NCBI RefSeq assembly: GCF_900609055.1
Contig: NZ_UXAW01000058.1
Location: forward strand, 27,678-91,677
Reading direction: 5' to 3'
DNA length: 64,000 nucleotides
Source: Pseudogemmobacter humi
GTDB taxonomy: Bacteria > Pseudomonadota > Alphaproteobacteria > Rhodobacterales > Rhodobacteraceae
Shown: positions 35,071 to 43,743 of the stretch, one piece after another
How the letters are laid out: every line of letters begins with the position of its first letter
How positions within the stretch are numbered: position 1 is the first letter of the stretch
The notes under the pieces: generated by a model
Told to the model about the DNA's origin: nothing
Seen by the model: only the letters and a program-made list of their open reading frames with translations
Database searches by the model: none
Program-made: the position numbers and the translations under genes

Positions 35071-36480
35071 ATGGAACAGGCAGAGATCGGGCTGGTCGGC
35101 CTGGGGGTGATGGGGGCGGCGCTGGCGCTCAACATCGCGGAGAAAGGTCACCGGATCGCGGTCTGGAACCGCACCGGCGCGGTGACGGAAGCCTTCCACG
35201 CCGGAGCGGGCGCGCTGGCCGCGCGGATCGTCCCGACACAGAGCCTGACAGATCTGGTCGCGGCCATCCGCCCGCCGCGCGCGGTTATCCTGATGATCCC
35301 GGCGGGGGAGGCGGTCGATCAGCAGATCGCGGCGCTGCGGCCGCTGATGGGCCCGGACGATCTGATCATCGACGCCGGCAATGCCGATTTCCACGACACC
35401 GAACGCCGGGCGGCCACGGCCGAAGCGGCAGGTGTCCCTTTCCTCGGGATCGGCGTTTCGGGCGGCGAAGAGGGCGCGCGCCACGGCCCCTCGATCATGG
35501 GCGGCGGGCCGAAAGCCGCGTGGGAGAGGGTGCGGCCGGTGATGGAGGCCATCGCTGCCAGACACCAGGGCACGCCCTGCGCCGCCTGGATGGGGCCGGG
35601 CGGGGCGGGCCATTTCGTAAAGACCGTGCATAACGGCATCGAATATGCCGATATGCAGATGATCGCCGAGGCCTATGGGCTGATGCGCGACGGGATGGGG
35701 ATGAGCGCCGCAGAGATCGCGGATGTGTTCGCGGCCTGGAACGAAGGCCCGCTGCGCTCTTACCTGATCGAAATTTCCGCCGCCGTGGCCCGTGCGTCCG
35801 ACCCTGAGACCGGCGCCGCCATGCTGGACGTGATCCTGGACGCCGCCGGGCAGAAGGGCACCGGCCGCTGGACCGCGATCGAGGCGCAGCACCTTGCCAC
35901 CCCGGTGCCGGTGATCGAGGCCGCGGTGATGGCGCGCAACGTCTCGGCGCGGCTGAATGAGCGCCGCGCGGGAGAGGCGGTCTTCGGCCCCGGCCCGCAG
36001 CCGCTCGGGGGAGCGCTGACGCTTGCCGATCTGGAAGGCGCGCTGATCGCCGGCAAGATCCTGTGCTACGCCCAGGGCTTCGGCATGCTTGCCGCGGCAT
36101 CGGTGGCGCAGGGCTGGGGGCTGGACCTGTCCGCCGCCGCAAGGGTCTGGCGCGCGGGCTGCATCATCCGCTCGGATATGCTCGACCCGATGGCCGCGGC
36201 GCTCGGCGAAGACCCCGCCCGCAACCTGATCCTCTCCCCCGCCTTCGCCGCCCTGCTGCAACGCCACCAGGGCGCACTCCGCCGCGTGACCGCGAGCGCC
36301 GCGCTGAACGGCCACGGCCTGCCCGCGCTCTCCTCGGGCCTCGCCTGGTTCGACCTGATGCGCAGCGCGCGCGGCACCGCTAACATGCTCCAGGCCCAAC
36401 GAGATTTCTTCGGCGCCCACGGCTTCCAAAGGCTCGACGGCAAACCGATCCCGCACGGTCCCTGGGGCAAGCACATGTGA
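35071..36480 (+). CDS. gnd: 6-phosphogluconate dehydrogenase (decarboxylating)
   Basis: Oxidises 6-phosphogluconate to ribulose 5-phosphate with NADP in the pentose phosphate pathway. The 469 residues match the long (E. coli-type) form. It has the Rossmann motif GLGVMGAALALNIAEKG, the substrate signature GVSGGEEGARHGPSIMGGG, and KTVHNGIEYADMQ with the catalytic Lys. A terminator hairpin follows at once. Zwf and Pgl are not adjacent. Confidence 0.95.
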   Translation: MEQAEIGLVGLGVMGAALALNIAEKGHRIAVWNRTGAVTEAFHAGAGALAARIVPTQSLTDLVAAIRPPRAVILMIPAGEAVDQQIAALRPLMGPDDLIIDAGNADFHDTERRAATAEAAGVPFLGIGVSGGEEGARHGPSIMGGGPKAAWERVRPVMEAIAARHQGTPCAAWMGPGGAGHFVKTVHNGIEYADMQMIAEAYGLMRDGMGMSAAEIADVFAAWNEGPLRSYLIEISAAVARASDPETGAAMLDVILDAAGQKGTGRWTAIEAQHLATPVPVIEAAVMARNVSARLNERRAGEAVFGPGPQPLGGALTLADLEGALIAGKILCYAQGFGMLAAASVAQGWGLDLSAAARVWRAGCIIRSDMLDPMAAALGEDPARNLILSPAFAALLQRHQGALRRVTASAALNGHGLPALSSGLAWFDLMRSARGTANMLQAQRDFFGAHGFQRLDGKPIPHGPWGKHM

Positions 36481-36502
36481 AAAGGGGCCTCCCGGCCCCT
36501 CT
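36481..36502 (+). terminator. Hairpin terminator after gnd
   Basis: AGGGGCC-TCCC-GGCCCCT immediately follows the gnd stop and runs into CTCATTTTC. It abuts the minus-strand 3' element of serA, so the two convergent genes have back-to-back ends. Confidence 0.7.
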
Positions 36503-36554
36503 CATTTTCTGTCTCTAAATATCCCACGGGGGTGCGGGGGTGTGAAACCCCCGC
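36503..36554 (-). repeat. 3' element of serA: hairpin plus ATATTTAGAGACAGAAAATG tail
   Basis: Read on the minus strand, 17 bp after the serA stop, a GCGGGGG-TTTCACA-CCCCCGC hairpin is followed by ACCCCCGTGGG and the tail. It equals the adhI element (6109-6158) over 50 bp with one change. The outermost hairpin pair is C-G there and G-C here, a compensatory change that keeps the stem. Confidence 0.75.
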
Positions 36555-36571
36555 TCCGACGCCAGCCGCCC

Positions 36572-38170
36572 TTACGCCACGTCGAACCGGAGCGGCTTGA
36601 CCTGCTGGAACATGCCGGTCGCCTCCAGCGTCGCCACCACCTTCGGATCGACCTGCGCGTCCAGATACAGAAGCGCGATCGCATCCTCGCCTACGGCGCT
36701 GCGCCCCAGGGTAAAGTTCGCGATATTGACGTTGTTCTTGCCCATGGTCATGCCCAAGAGACCGATGATCCCCGGCACGTCGTCGTTCGTCGTATAAAGC
36801 ATATGCGCGCCGATCTCGGCGTCGATGTTGATGCCCTTGATCTGGATGAACCGGGGTTTGCCGTCCGAGAACACCGTCCCCGCGACCGAGCGCTCGCGCG
36901 AGTCGGTCACCATCGTCACCTTGATATAGGCGTCGAAAGTGCCGGACTTGTCCTGGCGGGTGGTCGAGATCTGGATCCCCTTGTCCTTCGCCGCCACCGG
37001 CGCCGAGACGAGGTTGATGTCGGGGTTATGCGCCTTCAGCACCCCCGCGATCACCGCCTGGTTCAGCGCGGGCAGGTTCATCTCGGCCACGCGCCCGTCG
37101 TAGAGGATGTTGATCGCCTTCACCGGCTCGTCGGTCATCTGGCCGATGAAGCTGCCGATATGGCCGGCGAGGCTGATCCAGGGCCCCATGACGGCGGCCT
37201 CTTCGGCGGTGACATTGGGCATGTTCAGCGCGTTCTGCACCGCGCCGGTCAGCAGGTAATCCGACATCTGCTCGGCGACCTGAAGCGCGACATTCTCCTG
37301 CGCCTCGGTGGTCGAGGCGCCCAGATGCGGCGTCACCACCACGTTCGGATGGTTGAACAGCACATTGTCGACCGCAGGCTCGACCTCGAACACATCAAGC
37401 GCGGCCCCGGCGACATGGCCCGCGTCCAGCGCGTCTTTCAGCGCGGCCTCGTCCAGCAGCCCGCCGCGGGCGCAGTTGATGATCCGCACGCCCTTCTTCG
37501 TCTTCGCCAGATTCTCGCGCGACAGGATATTGCGGGTCTTGTCGGTCAGCGGCACGTGCAAAGTGATGAAATCCGCGCGCGCCAGCAGCTCGTCGAGCTC
37601 AACCTTGGTCACGCCGAGGGTCTTCGCGCGCTCTTCCGACAGGAAGGGATCATAGGCGATCACCTTCATATGCAGGCCCACGGCGCGGTCGCAGACAATG
37701 CCGCCGATATTGCCGGCGCCGATCACGCCGAGGGTCTTGTTGAAGAGTTCGACCCCCATGAAGCGGTTCTTCTCCCATTTGCCGGCATGGGTCGAGCCAT
37801 TGGCCTCGGGGATCTGGCGGGCCAGCGCGAACATCAGCGCGATGGCGTGTTCGGCGGTGGTGACGGAATTGCCGAACGGCGTGTTCATCACGATCACGCC
37901 CTTCTTCGAGGCGGCCGGAATGTCGACATTGTCCACGCCGATCCCGGCGCGGGCGACGACTTTCAGCCGGTCGGCCCCGGCCAGCAGCTTCTCGGTCACC
38001 TTGGTGGCCGAGCGGATGGCGAGGCCATCGTAATCGCCGATGATCCGGGCGAGCTTTTCCTTGTCCTTGCCGAGGTCCGGCAGGTAATCGACATCGACGC
38101 CACGGTCACGGAAGATCTGGACGGCGGTTTCCGAAAGTTTGTCGGAGACGAGAACGCGGGGGCGGGCCAT
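36572..38170 (-). CDS. serA: D-3-phosphoglycerate dehydrogenase
   Basis: First step of serine synthesis, NAD-dependent. The 532 residues are the long form: substrate and NAD domains with GVIGAGNIGGIV and the RIINCARGGLLDEAAL block (core NCARGG), the catalytic His in HLGASTTEAQ, then the ASB domain and a C-terminal ACT domain (about 455-532; MLYTTNDDVPGIIGLLG) for feedback control. A GGAG Shine-Dalgarno lies 7 bp before the ATG. It follows serC on the same strand, separated by the cloverleaf structure at 38201-38260. Confidence 0.95.
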   Translation of the reverse strand: MARPRVLVSDKLSETAVQIFRDRGVDVDYLPDLGKDKEKLARIIGDYDGLAIRSATKVTEKLLAGADRLKVVARAGIGVDNVDIPAASKKGVIVMNTPFGNSVTTAEHAIALMFALARQIPEANGSTHAGKWEKNRFMGVELFNKTLGVIGAGNIGGIVCDRAVGLHMKVIAYDPFLSEERAKTLGVTKVELDELLARADFITLHVPLTDKTRNILSRENLAKTKKGVRIINCARGGLLDEAALKDALDAGHVAGAALDVFEVEPAVDNVLFNHPNVVVTPHLGASTTEAQENVALQVAEQMSDYLLTGAVQNALNMPNVTAEEAAVMGPWISLAGHIGSFIGQMTDEPVKAINILYDGRVAEMNLPALNQAVIAGVLKAHNPDINLVSAPVAAKDKGIQISTTRQDKSGTFDAYIKVTMVTDSRERSVAGTVFSDGKPRFIQIKGINIDAEIGAHMLYTTNDDVPGIIGLLGMTMGKNNVNIANFTLGRSAVGEDAIALLYLDAQVDPKVVATLEATGMFQQVKPLRFDVA

Positions 38171-38200
38171 AGGGGGCTCCTTTTAAAGAAAATGGGGGGG

Positions 38201-38260
38201 CGCTCATCGAGCCTTACGGCTCTCTTCGCTGGCGAAGAGGCCCGTGAGGGCCGATGAGCG
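38201..38260 (-). ncRNA. Perfect four-way-junction (cloverleaf) structure between serC and serA
   Basis: All 60 nt fit one fold with no unpaired base at the junction. The closing stem is CGCTCATCG (38201-38209) with CGATGAGCG (38252-38260). Three hairpins are enclosed: AGCC-TTAC-GGCT (38210-38221), CTCTTCG-CTGG-CGAAGAG (38222-38239) and GCCC-GTGA-GGGC (38240-38251). Outside, CCTTTTAAA (about 38179-38187) and TTTAAAAAGG (38262-38271) are also nearly complementary. It starts 13 nt after the serC stop and ends about 30 nt before the serA ATG. It is not a tRNA: stem lengths and loops do not fit. It may be an RNA processing or regulatory element or a mobile palindrome. I do not recognise it. Confidence 0.7.
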
Positions 38261-38273
38261 GTTTAAAAAGGGA

Positions 38274-39428
<1,155 letters not shown>

Positions 39429-39433
39429 ATCTG

Positions 39434-39507
39434 GTATCCTTGCAGATAAATGCCTCTCGTTGGGGAGAGGTGTCCCACCGCCGGGATTACCCGCACCCTG
39501 AAGATAC
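39434..39507 (-). promoter_or_regulatory. serC leader RNA (5' regulatory element)
   Basis: On the minus strand before serC, a conserved-looking leader contains GCGGGTAATCCCGG (small hairpin) and a CCTCTCCCCAACGAGAGG hairpin. GTATCTT (39507-39501) pairs with AAGGATAC (39441-39434), which would hide the serC Shine-Dalgarno. A serC leader motif is known in Alphaproteobacteria, and position, size and gene match it. I assign it from memory of that motif. Further upstream is a CTCCGGTTT/AAACGGAG hairpin followed by TTTCTTTTTTCTT. Confidence 0.65.
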
Positions 39508-39509
39508 TG

Positions 39510-39844
39510 CAAGAAAAAAGAAACTTACCTGGCTCCGTTTGCAGAAACCGGAGAGAAAAGACAGAATAAACCAAATACTACACGGAAAAAACCGCACAAA
39601 ATGTTCCAGCCGTGTTCCTGATACGGCCCGGAAGGGTACGCCGTATTCCGATGGGCGCCTCCTCGCTTGATCCGACAAGGGCGCGGAACTGGTCCGGGCT
39701 GCCGCCCAGGGCCACGCAAATCGCCTGCGCGGGGAAAGGCTCCGCATGGGTCTGTCACAGCGAGAACCCGAACGCCCGCGCCGGGAGACGTGATGTCGTT
39801 GCAGCCGCAGCGGCATCTATTGCGAAGATGGAAAAATCAGGATC
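39510..39844. other. Gene-free region upstream of serC with one inverted repeat
   Basis: Less GC-rich than the surroundings, no supportable gene. ATACGGC (39621-39627) and GCCGTAT (39640-39646) form a perfect inverted repeat with a 12-bp centre, a possible operator or transcript hairpin. The serC promoter should lie here. Confidence 0.45.
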
Positions 39845-40840
39845 TCAGCCCGCCCGGTCGTGACGCTTTTTGCGCAAGGCGCCCGGGGGGTGGCCGAAGG
39901 TGCGGCGGAAGGCGCGTGACAATGTGGCCGGGCCGGAAAAGCCGGTGCGCAGCGCCACTTCGGTCAAAGGATGGGCGGTGTCGCTCAGCATCCGCCGCGC
40001 GGCTTGCAGGCGCAGCGACAGCGCATAGGCCGCCGGCGTGGCGCCGAGCGCGGCGCGGAACAGGCTTTCCAGCCGTCGGGGCGACAGGCCGACGGCGCGG
40101 GCCGTCGCGCTGGCAGTCTCGGGCTGGTCGATCCGGGCCTCCATGCGTTTCAGCGCAGCGGTGACGCGCGGGTCGAGCGAGGGATCGCGGCGCGGCGGTG
40201 CGATCTGGGGTTCCGAGCCCGCGCGGGCCTCGGTCAGGAAGCTGTTCGCGACCTGGCGGGCGAGCGGCGCTCCGTGGCGGGCGCGGATCAGATGCAGCAT
40301 GAAATCGAGCCCCGGCGCGGCGCCGCCGATCGTCACCCGGTTGCGGTCGATGACGAAACGGTCGGGGACGACCTCGATCCGGGGATGGCGGTCGGCCAGA
40401 TCCTCCAGATCCTCCCAATGCACCGTGGCGCGGTAGCCGTCGAGAAGGCCCGCGCGCGCCAGCACCCAGGGCCCGGCGTCGATGCCGCCCACCAGCGCGA
40501 AACGCGGCGCGATCCGGCGCAGATCGCTCATCAGCGGGCGGGTCGCCACTTCGTCCAGCCGGTAGCCCGCGATGACGATCAGCGCATCGGCCCCGACCGC
40601 ATGGGCGGGCGGGCCGGAAGACGGCAGCGACAGCCCGCAGGTCAGGGGCACCGGCGCGCCCTGGGGCGAGACCACGCGCCAGCGGAAGGCCTCCTCTCCG
40701 AGATGGCGGTTCGCGTTCCTCAGAGGATCCAGCGCCGAGGCGACCTCAAGGATCGAGGCCTGGGGCAGCACCAGAAGCGCGATGGTCAGCGGGCCGCGGG
40801 CCGGAGAGAAGACGGGTGAAAAGATTGCGTTTTGCGTCAT
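39845..40840 (-). CDS. cdhR: GlxA-family AraC-type regulator of the carnitine cluster
   Basis: A 331-residue transcription factor. Residues about 15-190 are a DJ-1/PfpI-like (class I glutamine amidotransferase-like) sensor domain; in place of the catalytic Cys it has GGIDAGPWVLARAGLL. Residues about 225-325 are the AraC double helix-turn-helix (ATARAVGLSPRRLESLFR; TEVALRTGFSGPATLSRAFR). This architecture is that of GlxA, GbdR and CdhR. It is divergent from the BKACE gene across 72 bp. In Pseudomonas, CdhR of the same architecture activates carnitine catabolism; the context makes that role likely here. The symbol is given by analogy. Confidence 0.78.
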   Translation of the reverse strand: MTQNAIFSPVFSPARGPLTIALLVLPQASILEVASALDPLRNANRHLGEEAFRWRVVSPQGAPVPLTCGLSLPSSGPPAHAVGADALIVIAGYRLDEVATRPLMSDLRRIAPRFALVGGIDAGPWVLARAGLLDGYRATVHWEDLEDLADRHPRIEVVPDRFVIDRNRVTIGGAAPGLDFMLHLIRARHGAPLARQVANSFLTEARAGSEPQIAPPRRDPSLDPRVTAALKRMEARIDQPETASATARAVGLSPRRLESLFRAALGATPAAYALSLRLQAARRMLSDTAHPLTEVALRTGFSGPATLSRAFRRTFGHPPGALRKKRHDRAG

Positions 40841-40912
40841 GAGAATTTCGTAACCGGCAAAGCGCAGCCCTGCAAGCCGGGTAATCTGGCGGCTGAACGA
40901 GAGGAGATTCCC

Positions 40913-41827
40913 ATGCCGCTGACCATGAACCGCGAGGTTTTCATCACCTGTGCCGTGACCGGATCGGGCGGCAGTCAGGACCGCTCTCCCCATGTGCCGC
41001 GCAGCCCCGAGCAGATCGCGAACAGTGCCATCGACGCGGCCAAAGCGGGCGCGGCGGTGGTGCATTGCCATGTGCGCGACCCCGAGACCGGCAAGCCCGC
41101 GCGCGATCCGGCGCTGTATCGCGAAGTGACCGAGCGGATCCGCGATTCGGGCACCGATGTGGTGCTGAACCTGACCGCCGGGATGGGCGGCGATCTGATC
41201 TTCGACGGCACCGAGACGATGAACCGGATGTCGCAGAAATCCGACATGGCGGGCGCGACCGAGCGGGTGGCCCATGTGGTCGATTGCCGGCCCGAGATCT
41301 GCACGCTCGACTGCGGCACGATGAATTTCAACGAAGCCGATTACGTGATGGTCAACACGCCAGGCATGCTGCGCGACATGGCGAAGCGCATGGTGGAGTC
41401 GGGCGTGCGGATCGAGATCGAGGCCTTCGACACCGGCCATCTGTGGTTCGCGAAGACCCTCGCCGAAGAGCGGGTCATCCCCGATCCGGTGCTGGTGCAG
41501 CTTTGCATGGGTGTGCCCTGGGGGGCGCCGGACGATCTGAACACCTTCATGGCGATGGTGAACAACGTGCCGAAGCACTGGCACTGGTCAGCTTTCGCTC
41601 TGGGCCGCCACCAGATGCCCTATGTCGCCGCCGCGGTGCTGGCGGGCGGCAATGTGCGGGTGGGGCTGGAGGACAATCTCTGGCTCGACAAGGGGGTGCT
41701 GGCGACCAATGCGCAACTGGTGGAACGCGCGGTGACGATCATCGAGAACCTCGGCGCGCGGGTGATCACGCCCGCCGAAGTGCGGGCGAAGCTCGGGCTG
41801 GAAAAGCGCGCGCCGCTGGCGAAGTGA
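40913..41827 (+). CDS. cdhC: 3-dehydrocarnitine cleavage enzyme (BKACE family)
   Basis: A 304-residue beta-keto acid cleavage enzyme. Zinc ligands are seen in VHCHVRDPETG (about 45-55), and the catalytic and specificity residues lie in TAGMGGD, CGTMNF and GRHQMPYVAAAV. With acetyl-CoA, the carnitine member converts 3-dehydrocarnitine to betainyl-CoA and acetoacetate. The pairing with carnitine dehydrogenase and a GlxA regulator identifies the substrate better than the sequence does. GAGGAGA lies 5 bp before the ATG. A 3' element follows at 41840. Confidence 0.85.
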   Translation: MPLTMNREVFITCAVTGSGGSQDRSPHVPRSPEQIANSAIDAAKAGAAVVHCHVRDPETGKPARDPALYREVTERIRDSGTDVVLNLTAGMGGDLIFDGTETMNRMSQKSDMAGATERVAHVVDCRPEICTLDCGTMNFNEADYVMVNTPGMLRDMAKRMVESGVRIEIEAFDTGHLWFAKTLAEERVIPDPVLVQLCMGVPWGAPDDLNTFMAMVNNVPKHWHWSAFALGRHQMPYVAAAVLAGGNVRVGLEDNLWLDKGVLATNAQLVERAVTIIENLGARVITPAEVRAKLGLEKRAPLAK

Positions 41828-41839
41828 GGTTTCGGGGGG

Positions 41840-41892
41840 CGCGCCCGTGCCGGGCGCGTGCCTCCGGCAGGGGTATTTGGGTCAGGATGAAA
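41840..41892 (+). repeat. 3' element: CGCGCCCG/CGGGCGCG hairpin plus GGGGTATTT..CAGGATGAAA tail
   Basis: Starting 12 bp after the cdhC stop, an 8-bp GC hairpin (41840-41847 with 41851-41858) is followed by TGCCTCCGGCA and the 23-bp tail (41870-41892) identical to arm 2 of the palindromes at 12372 and 16067 in inverse. Only 10 bp separate it from the next ATG. It would reduce or end transcription between cdhC and the lipoprotein gene. Confidence 0.65.
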
Positions 41893-41902
41893 GGGGCAGG
41901 CG

Positions 41903-42232
41903 ATGGCACGGATCTGGATCGGTATGGCGCTGGCCTTCGCCTTGGTCGGCTGCGTTGAGGAGCCGCCCGGGGTGAGGCAGGGCAAGACGCTCTCGCCTGC
42001 GGAGCGGGCGGAATGTCTGGCGGCGGGCGGTTCGGTCGGGCGCGGCGGGCTCTTGCCCGACGAGATCTGTTTCCGGCCGCTTAAGGATGCGGGGAAGGTC
42101 TGCACGAAAGCGACGGATTGCGAGGGGGTATGCCTCGCCAGCACCCGGACCTGCTCGAAAGTGGAGCCGATGTCCGGCTGCTACGAACTTCTGGACGGGC
42201 AGGGGCGCCAGTTGGCGATCTGCGTGGATTGA
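41903..42232 (+). CDS. Small cysteine-rich lipoprotein of unknown function
   Basis: A 109-residue predicted lipoprotein: signal peptide with lipobox LVGC (Cys 17), then eight further cysteines in the mature part (ECLAAGG, EICFR, VCTKATDCEGVCLASTRTC, GCYEL, AICVD), enough for four disulfides. I do not recognise the family, though similar small lipoproteins occur in Rhodobacterales from memory. It stands between the BKACE and carnitine dehydrogenase genes. A periplasmic role for carnitine catabolism is possible but unsupported. Confidence 0.8.
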   Translation: MARIWIGMALAFALVGCVEEPPGVRQGKTLSPAERAECLAAGGSVGRGGLLPDEICFRPLKDAGKVCTKATDCEGVCLASTRTCSKVEPMSGCYELLDGQGRQLAICVD

Positions 42233-42271
42233 CGCCCCCCGGGGGCGGGACAACAGGGAAGGATGGCGCAT

Positions 42272-43738
42272 ATGGCGCGCAAGGCTGCAATCATCGGGGG
42301 CGGGGTCATCGGCGGCGGATGGGCCGCGCGCTTCCTGCTCAATGGCTGGGACGTGGCGGTGTTCGATCCCGACCCCGAGGCGGAACGCAAGATCAGCGCG
42401 GTCTTGTCGAACGCGCGTCTCGCGCTGCCGGCGCTTTCGGACGTGCCGATGCCGCCCGAGGGCAGGCTGAGTTTCGCCGGAACGCTGGGCGAGGCGGTCG
42501 AGGGGGCGGAATACGTCCAGGAGAGCGTTTCCGAGCGGATCGAGCTGAAGCACAAGGTCTATGCGCAGTTGCAGCAGGCCAATCCGGGGGTGCTGATCGG
42601 CTCCTCGACCAGCGGCTTCAAGGCGAGCGACCTGCAACAGGGCTCGCCCGCGCCGGAGAACATCATCGTCGCGCATCCGTTCAACCCGGTCTATCTGCTG
42701 CCTCTGTCCGAGGTTTCGGGCTCGGACAGGAACCCGCCCGAAGTGGTCGAAAAGACCGTGCAGATCATGAAGGACATCGGCATGTTCCCGCTGGTGATCC
42801 GCAAGGAGATCGACGCCTTCCTCGGCAACCGTTTCCTCGAAGCGGTCTGGCGCGAGGCTTTGTGGATGCTCAAGGACGGGGTGGCCACGACCGAAGAGAT
42901 CGACGAGGCGATCCGCATGGGCTTTGGCCTGCGCTGGGGCCAGATGGGCCTGTTCGAGACCTATCGGATCGCCGGGGGCGAGGCCGGGATGCGGCATTTC
43001 ATGGCCCAGTTCGGCCCGGCGCTGAAATGGCCCTGGACGAAACTGATGGACGTGCCCGAGTTCAACGAGGAACTGGTCGATCTGGTCGCCAGCCAGTCGG
43101 ATGCGCAATCGGGCCAATACGGCATCCGCGAGCTGGAGCGGATCCGCGACCAGAACCTCGTCGGCTTTCTGCGCGCGCTGAAGGAACGCAACTGGGGCGC
43201 GGGCAAGGTCTTGCGCGAACATGACGAGCGGCGCGCGGCCGCCTTCCACGCCGGGACCGACCAGGGGCCGAAAGCGGCGCCCCTTGTCATGGCGCATATG
43301 CAGGTGCTGCCGGGCTGGATCGACTACAACGGCCATATGACCGAAAGCCGCTATTATTTCGCGGGTTCGGAGACCATCGACGCCTTCCTGCGGCTGATCG
43401 GCGCCGGGATGGATTACGTCGGCGCGGGCCACAGCTATTACTCGGCGGAGACCCATATCCGCCATCTGAGCGAGGCGAAGCTGGGCGACCGGCTGACCGG
43501 CACGATCCAGATCCTCTCGGCCGATGAGAAGCGGTTCCGGTCCTTCGTGCGGATCATGAAGGGCGAGGAATGTGTCGCCACGATCGAGCAGTTCTACCTG
43601 CATGTCGACATGAAGGCCGGGAAATCTGTGCCCGCCGCGCCCGAGGTTTACGCGAAGCTGCGGGCGATCACCGACGCCCAGGCCGGCCTGCCGCTGCCCG
43701 AAGGCGCCGGCCGCGCCATCGGCCAGAAAAAGGAGTGA
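42272..43738 (+). CDS. cdhA: L-carnitine dehydrogenase fused to a betainyl-CoA thioesterase domain
   Basis: A 488-residue fusion. Residues 1-320 form a 3-hydroxyacyl-CoA-dehydrogenase-like carnitine dehydrogenase: NAD motif GGGVIGGGWAARF, STSGFKASDL, HPFNPVYLLPL and FLGNRFLEAVWREALWML. It oxidises L-carnitine to 3-dehydrocarnitine. From about 335 a 4HBT hot-dog thioesterase follows, with the catalytic D351 in WIDYNGHMTESRYYF; it should hydrolyse betainyl-CoA to glycine betaine. In Pseudomonas these are separate genes (cdhA, cdhB). ATG 42272 was chosen because AGGGAAGG is 9 bp upstream; the ATG at 42263 would abut it. Confidence 0.88.
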   Translation: MARKAAIIGGGVIGGGWAARFLLNGWDVAVFDPDPEAERKISAVLSNARLALPALSDVPMPPEGRLSFAGTLGEAVEGAEYVQESVSERIELKHKVYAQLQQANPGVLIGSSTSGFKASDLQQGSPAPENIIVAHPFNPVYLLPLSEVSGSDRNPPEVVEKTVQIMKDIGMFPLVIRKEIDAFLGNRFLEAVWREALWMLKDGVATTEEIDEAIRMGFGLRWGQMGLFETYRIAGGEAGMRHFMAQFGPALKWPWTKLMDVPEFNEELVDLVASQSDAQSGQYGIRELERIRDQNLVGFLRALKERNWGAGKVLREHDERRAAAFHAGTDQGPKAAPLVMAHMQVLPGWIDYNGHMTESRYYFAGSETIDAFLRLIGAGMDYVGAGHSYYSAETHIRHLSEAKLGDRLTGTIQILSADEKRFRSFVRIMKGEECVATIEQFYLHVDMKAGKSVPAAPEVYAKLRAITDAQAGLPLPEGAGRAIGQKKE

Positions 43739-43743
43739 GCAGG

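Noticed and set aside
38201..38260. tRNA-like cloverleaf
   Set aside because: The arms are 9, 4, 7 and 4 bp with 4-nt loops, no T-loop or D-loop consensus and no acceptor single strand, so it is not a tRNA.
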